From an uncultured Prevotellaceae bacterium (GTDB taxonomy: Bacteria > Bacteroidota > Bacteroidia > Bacteroidales > Muribaculaceae), in the NCBI GenBank assembly GCA_937892085.1, contig CALAVD010000135.1:1-9515 (forward strand): DNA of 9,515 bases, written 5' to 3'. Below are positions 6,738 through 9,515 of the stretch, piece after piece. A model generated the notes under the pieces. It searched no databases and had not been told where the DNA came from. It saw nothing but the letters and a program-made list of their open reading frames with translations. Numbering within the stretch: position 1 is the stretch's first letter; each line of letters begins with the position of its first letter. The translations under genes and the position numbers were made by a program.

Positions 6738-6765
6738 ACCACTTCACACTTACCACTTCACACTT
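6738..6765. repeat. Perfect 14-bp tandem duplication ACCACTTCACACTT
   Basis: ACCACTTCACACTT occurs twice head to tail (6738-6751 and 6752-6765). Each half is about 7 bases of the same family as the AAGTGTG units upstream, in inverted orientation. The stop codon of the EamA gene follows only 3 bases later. Confidence 0.8.
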
Positions 6766-6768
6766 GAT

Positions 6769-7644
6769 TCACAGGCTGCCTATGATGATAAGTGTCATAC
6801 CTGCGATGAGGATTATCTGGTCGATAACCTTAAGTCGCAGGTTCTTTTCTTTGAGGACAAGTGTGCCGTAGAAGAATGCCACGAGCGAACTGCCGCGGCG
6901 TATCATTGAGGCTATCGACACCAGCGACTCGGGATAGGAGAGGCTGTAGAAATAGGTCAAGTCGGCAATGACAATGAAGATGGAGATTACGATAATGTTT
7001 CTGTTCCAGTGAAATGTGTCGAAGCTGAATCGTCCTTTGTGGATTACAGCAACCACCACTGTCATGATAATGGTCTGGTAGAAAGGATACCATGCCTCTA
7101 TCGCCAGTGGAGTGTAGCCGTTGCTCAGGAGCCACTTGTCGTAGAGACCGCTTGCCGCCCACAGCACTATCGACATAATGCCTAAGGCAATCCACAGTCC
7201 CAAACCCTTCTCGGTCTTTTCCCTGCGGCCAAGAAATCCAACCCACAGTAGCGACACAAAGCCGAGGATGATGCCGACCCACTGGATAGTGTTAGGACTC
7301 TCTCCAAAGATGACAATGGCACCTACCAGCACTAAGATGGGGCGTGCGGCATTAATCGAGCCGCTGATGCTTAGAGGAAGGTATTTTATCGACATGAACC
7401 CCAGTAGCCATGATGCGGTCACTATCATCGATTTTATGAAAACCAGCACATGGCCGTGAGTGGTGAGCGAGCATTGCTCGTTGCCCATGAGAGACAGCGC
7501 AATGAGTGGACTCACCAGCACAGTGCACAGCAGCACGTTGATAAACAGCACAACATACACGTTGTTGCGCTCCAGCGAGAGCTTCTTGAACACATCAAAG
7601 AACCCCAGGCTAATCGACGATATCACGGCCAGCAGTATCCACAT
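6769..7644 (-). CDS. EamA-family (DMT superfamily) transporter
   Basis: A 291-residue inner-membrane protein with about ten hydrophobic helices in two EamA repeats, the standard drug/metabolite transporter layout. Repeat 1 (about 1-140) includes WILLAVISSISLGFFDVFKK and the conserved helix-4 region SISGSINAARPILVLVGAIVIFGE (about 92-115). Repeat 2 (about 148-291) includes LGLWIALGIMSIVLWAASGLYDKW and the matching SLVSIASMIRRGSSLVAFFYGTLVLKEK (about 240-267), whose 'xxGE/KEK' ends align with repeat 1. Members export or import small metabolites such as amino acids, nucleosides or sugars; the substrate cannot be read from sequence. The start at 7644 (MWILLAV) follows a strong promoter with a leader of only about 12 bases. 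It is transcribed alone, convergent with the envelope run. Confidence 0.85.
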   Translation of the reverse strand: MWILLAVISSISLGFFDVFKKLSLERNNVYVVLFINVLLCTVLVSPLIALSLMGNEQCSLTTHGHVLVFIKSMIVTASWLLGFMSIKYLPLSISGSINAARPILVLVGAIVIFGESPNTIQWVGIILGFVSLLWVGFLGRREKTEKGLGLWIALGIMSIVLWAASGLYDKWLLSNGYTPLAIEAWYPFYQTIIMTVVVAVIHKGRFSFDTFHWNRNIIVISIFIVIADLTYFYSLSYPESLVSIASMIRRGSSLVAFFYGTLVLKEKNLRLKVIDQIILIAGMTLIIIGSL

Positions 7645-7663
7645 GGTAACCGATTTTGGGGTG

Positions 7664-7694
7664 CAAAGTTAGCGCAAACCGAGAGAATTACAAA
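7664..7694 (-). promoter_or_regulatory. Strong Bacteroidetes-type promoter of the EamA gene
   Basis: On the minus strand, TTTG (7694 to 7691) is separated by exactly 19 bases from TAACTTTG (7671 to 7664). This is a full match to the Bacteroidetes -33/-7 consensus TTTG-N19-21-TAnnTTTG. The transcription start would be near 7657, about 12 bases before the ATG at 7644. Confidence 0.75.
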
Positions 7695-7756
7695 ATGAAA
7701 AACAAAGATTTTAATTTTTATTTCTGAAGTGAAGTCTAAAGGTACAAAAAATGTCA

Positions 7757-7790
7757 TTTCCACAATTCTGTGAAATTTCTTAAAAGAAAT
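7757..7790. promoter_or_regulatory. Two overlapping inverted repeats upstream of the TPR gene (possible operator)
   Basis: ATTTCTT-AA-AAGAAAT (7775-7790) is a perfect 7-bp-arm palindrome. Immediately before it, TTTCCACA (7757-7764) and TGTGAAA (7769-7775) form an imperfect inverted repeat. Both lie in the 216-bp gene-free spacer between the divergent EamA and TPR genes, upstream of the putative TPR -7 element. They could bind a regulator, but AT-rich DNA gives such palindromes by chance. Confidence 0.3.
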
Positions 7791-7827
7791 GCATCATTTT
7801 GCAATGTAATCAATGATAAATTTATTG

Positions 7828-7835
7828 TATATTTG
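7828..7835 (+). promoter_or_regulatory. Putative -7 element for the TPR gene
   Basis: TATATTTG (7828-7835) fits the Bacteroidetes -7 consensus TAnnTTTG. The nearest TTTG upstream (7798-7801) is 26 bases away, longer than usual, so the -33 half is weak. The implied leader to the ATG at 7861 is about 18 bases. The match also shows that the longer open frame from 7813 would start upstream of the transcript. Confidence 0.5.
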
Positions 7836-7860
7836 TATCATCAAATCAAGAACGAAGACT

Positions 7861-8511
7861 ATGAGAAATATCACATTTGTAATAATTCTATCATTATTAG
7901 CCCACTTGTCTTTACCGGCACAATCGGTTGACCAGTTAATAGAACAATTCAATAAAGGTAACCAGCAAGAGAAAATCAACGTGGCAAACTCGCTGATGAC
8001 AACCTATTTCAAAGAAGGACTCACCGAGGAAGAATATAAATTTAAACCTGGCATCCCACCCGACTCACTCATGCAGCAAGTGTGGTACTGGAGCGGAGAG
8101 TATTATTACGACAAGCAAGATTTCAAGAAAGCTGTAGATTGCGGAAAGAAAGCCTTGCCATTGTGTAAAGGCACTGATATTGAGGCCGATTGCCTTAACC
8201 TGCTGGCACTTGCCTGCTTCAGGCAGTCGCAATTTGACGAAGCCGCCACCTATGCCAAGCAATGCTATGCCCTTGATGAGAAAAGCGGCGCCCCCGACAT
8301 GATGAGCGCCTCGCTCAACACCATCGCTGGCATCTACCTTGCTGCTAATCAGCCCAAAGAAGCTGAGAAGTATATCCTCAAAGCCATTGAGCAAGCGCAA
8401 AAAGTAGATAACCCTGCCCGCATGTCGGTGCTTCAGGGCAAGGCATCAGATATTTTAGTGAATTACAGCAACTTGAATGTCATAACAACAAGCTCACGTC
8501 GCTTGACGTGA
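7861..8511 (+). CDS. Secreted TPR-repeat protein, 3' part lost at a junction
   Basis: The start is ATG 7861, which gives a signal peptide (RNITFVIILSLLAHLSLPAQS, cleavage probably before QSVDQ). An in-frame ATG at 7813 would add 16 residues and spoil this. The next ~175 residues are paired helices of tetratricopeptide type: VWYWSGEYYYDKQDFKKAVDCGKKAL, then CLNLLALACFRQSQFDEAATYAKQCYAL, then SLNTIAGIYLAANQPKEAEKYILKAIEQA, each with the TPR W/G-Y-A-P spacing. In Bacteroidales such N-termini often belong to long periplasmic sensors that continue with more TPRs, a membrane helix and a kinase or AraC-type output (family knowledge, not visible here). After PARMSVLQGKASDI (about residue 198) the helix pattern stops. 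The last ~16 residues (VNYSNLNVITTSSRRLT) are an out-of-frame reading of LRR DNA. So this is a truncated 216-residue product. TPR identity is secure; the true length is not. Confidence 0.7.
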   Translation: MRNITFVIILSLLAHLSLPAQSVDQLIEQFNKGNQQEKINVANSLMTTYFKEGLTEEEYKFKPGIPPDSLMQQVWYWSGEYYYDKQDFKKAVDCGKKALPLCKGTDIEADCLNLLALACFRQSQFDEAATYAKQCYALDEKSGAPDMMSASLNTIAGIYLAANQPKEAEKYILKAIEQAQKVDNPARMSVLQGKASDILVNYSNLNVITTSSRRLT

Positions 8512-9515
8512 GTGGACTGAGCAAGCTGCAACGGCTCTTGTGCTATAACAATCTCCTGCAAGAGCTGCACGTGGCTGGTGACGAAAGCCTCGTCAACCTT
8601 CAGATTTATAGGAATCGCATAGGTGAGAACAAAATGCAGGAGCTGGTCAACGAACTTCCCAATCGTGTGGGCACGACTACTTTTAATGTCTTTGACGACT
8701 CGCAGTTTACCGAACTAAATGTAATCACGCCAACTCAAGTGACACAAGCCAAGAACAAAGGGTGGTATCCGAAATACAACACTGGCACTTGGTCCACCCC
8801 ACAATGGATTGACTTTGCCGGCACCGAGCCTTATTATCCCATTGTGATTGCCGACACTCGAGTGACACAAACTAATGCTTCGAATATTACTGCTACAGGC
8901 ATCACTGGAACAGTGAAATACATTCCAAGCAGCAACACGCTGCTTCTCGACAATGCCACTCTTGAAGGCGACGATTGCATCAAAGTGGGTAAATATCTTT
9001 CGGGCATTAAGATTCAGGTAAAAGGCGAGGTGACACTCAACGCCACCCGTGACAGTCGCCCTGCCATCGTTTTTAACAATAGCGACGACGTTATCATTCA
9101 AGGCGTTGCATCGGGCAGTGAATATGCCAAGCTCAACATCAACGTGCCTGATGGAAACCACACCACACCAGCTATGTACTTCATTAGCAGCTACGGTGGA
9201 GATGACCACCGTGCCTATATTAAGGATATTGACATCCATATCACTGGCAATGCCTACATCGGTTCAGAGAATTGGGACGAGCGCCTCACCGTCGAGAATT
9301 CAAGTATCATTTCGGAGGCTCCCAACGGCGAATTCTACGTGATTGACGATGTGCAGCTCGATGGCTGCTATGTTGCTCTCCCCGAGGGCGGTTACTTCGA
9401 CCGTGGCCAGCTATGCAACGCCCAGGGGCAGACTTATTATGGACCATATCAAATACTTCGCACCCAAGCCGAGGCTGTTCCTGGCGACGCGAACGGTGAC
9501 GGCAACGTCACCAGC
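8412..9515 (+). CDS. LRR and dockerin-like secreted protein, 5' part missing, open at the window end
   Basis: An uninterrupted frame runs from a TAA at 8409-8411 to the window edge, one frame behind the TPR gene and without a plausible native start (the earliest GTG, 8508, lies within a repeat). Recognisable protein begins near 8454. It starts with two 21-residue Bacteroidales-type leucine-rich repeats (FSELQQLECHNNKLTSLDVSG and LSKLQRLLCYNNLLQELHVAG) and a third, diverged one. The linker ITPTQVTQAKNKGW is common after LRRs in Prevotella/Muribaculaceae surface proteins. A beta-rich region follows (about 8820-9330), with the repeated pattern 'TVKYIPSSNTLLLDNATL', IKIQVKGEVTLNA and DDVIIQGVASGS, probably a right-handed beta-helix. 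The end, VPGDANGDGNVTS, is the first half of a dockerin-like Ca-binding repeat (DxNxDG). The signal peptide and earlier LRRs are absent. The protein was presumably exported to the cell surface. As it stands it is a fragment. Confidence 0.75.

Noticed and set aside
6691..6765. CRISPR-like array
   Set aside because: Repeat units are 7-14 bp, contiguous and without unique spacers, and no cas genes are present.
6709..6909. Small + strand frame after the terminator
   Set aside because: It begins inside the terminator hairpin and lies almost wholly antisense to the EamA gene, whose family match is clear.
7813..7860. Longer N-terminus for the TPR protein from ATG 7813
   Set aside because: It would place the start upstream of the likely -7 element (7828-7835) and bury the signal peptide that begins at 7861.
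8440..8465. Programmed -1 frameshift joining the TPR and LRR parts into one protein
   Set aside because: ATATTTTAG is T-rich but does not form a proper X-XXY-YYZ slippery heptamer in the TPR frame, no stimulatory hairpin is evident, and the LRR part starts in mid-repeat. A broken join explains it better.

Overview
The window looks like chromosomal DNA of a gut-type Bacteroidales bacterium (Muribaculaceae or Prevotella-like; the genus is an inference). The signs are A-rich leaders without Shine-Dalgarno sites, Bacteroidetes-type promoters (TTTG ... TAnnTTTG), a DUF4292 lipoprotein, Bacteroidales-style leucine-rich repeats joined to a dockerin-like motif, and intergenic heptamer repeats. No rRNA, tRNA, insertion sequence, phage gene or CRISPR array is visible.

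Layout. Bases 1-310 hold the 3' part of an HxlR-family regulator (+). It converges, across a shared hairpin terminator, on an HdeD/DUF308 membrane protein (-, 385-963). A 193-bp AT-rich divergent spacer follows. A long + strand run then starts at 1157: DUF4292 lipoprotein, FemAB/GNAT-like acyltransferase, Wzx-type polysaccharide flippase, lipid-A-disaccharide synthase LpxB, and an HD-domain/RpiB fusion. It ends at 6705 in a terminator embedded in inverted 7-bp repeats. Facing it is an EamA-family transporter (-, 6769-7644) with a near-ideal Bacteroidetes promoter. After a 216-bp spacer, a secreted TPR protein (+) begins at 7861.

The + strand run is mainly about the cell envelope: an outer-membrane lipoprotein, a surface-polysaccharide modification and export pair, and a lipid A backbone enzyme. 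The last gene adds a pentose-phosphate isomerase fused to an HD phosphohydrolase-like domain. No glycosyltransferases accompany the flippase, so this is not a complete O-antigen or capsule locus.

Two places deserve attention. First, at about 8445-8460 the TPR reading frame stops making family sense, and a different frame begins in mid-protein as an LRR/beta-rich/dockerin protein without its own start. This is either a chimeric assembly join or a real rearrangement that truncated both genes. Second, HD and RpiB are joined in frame through a segment that looks like a former intergenic leader, with TAATAA one frame away. I see no convincing new defence or mobile system; the window is otherwise ordinary core and accessory Bacteroidales content.
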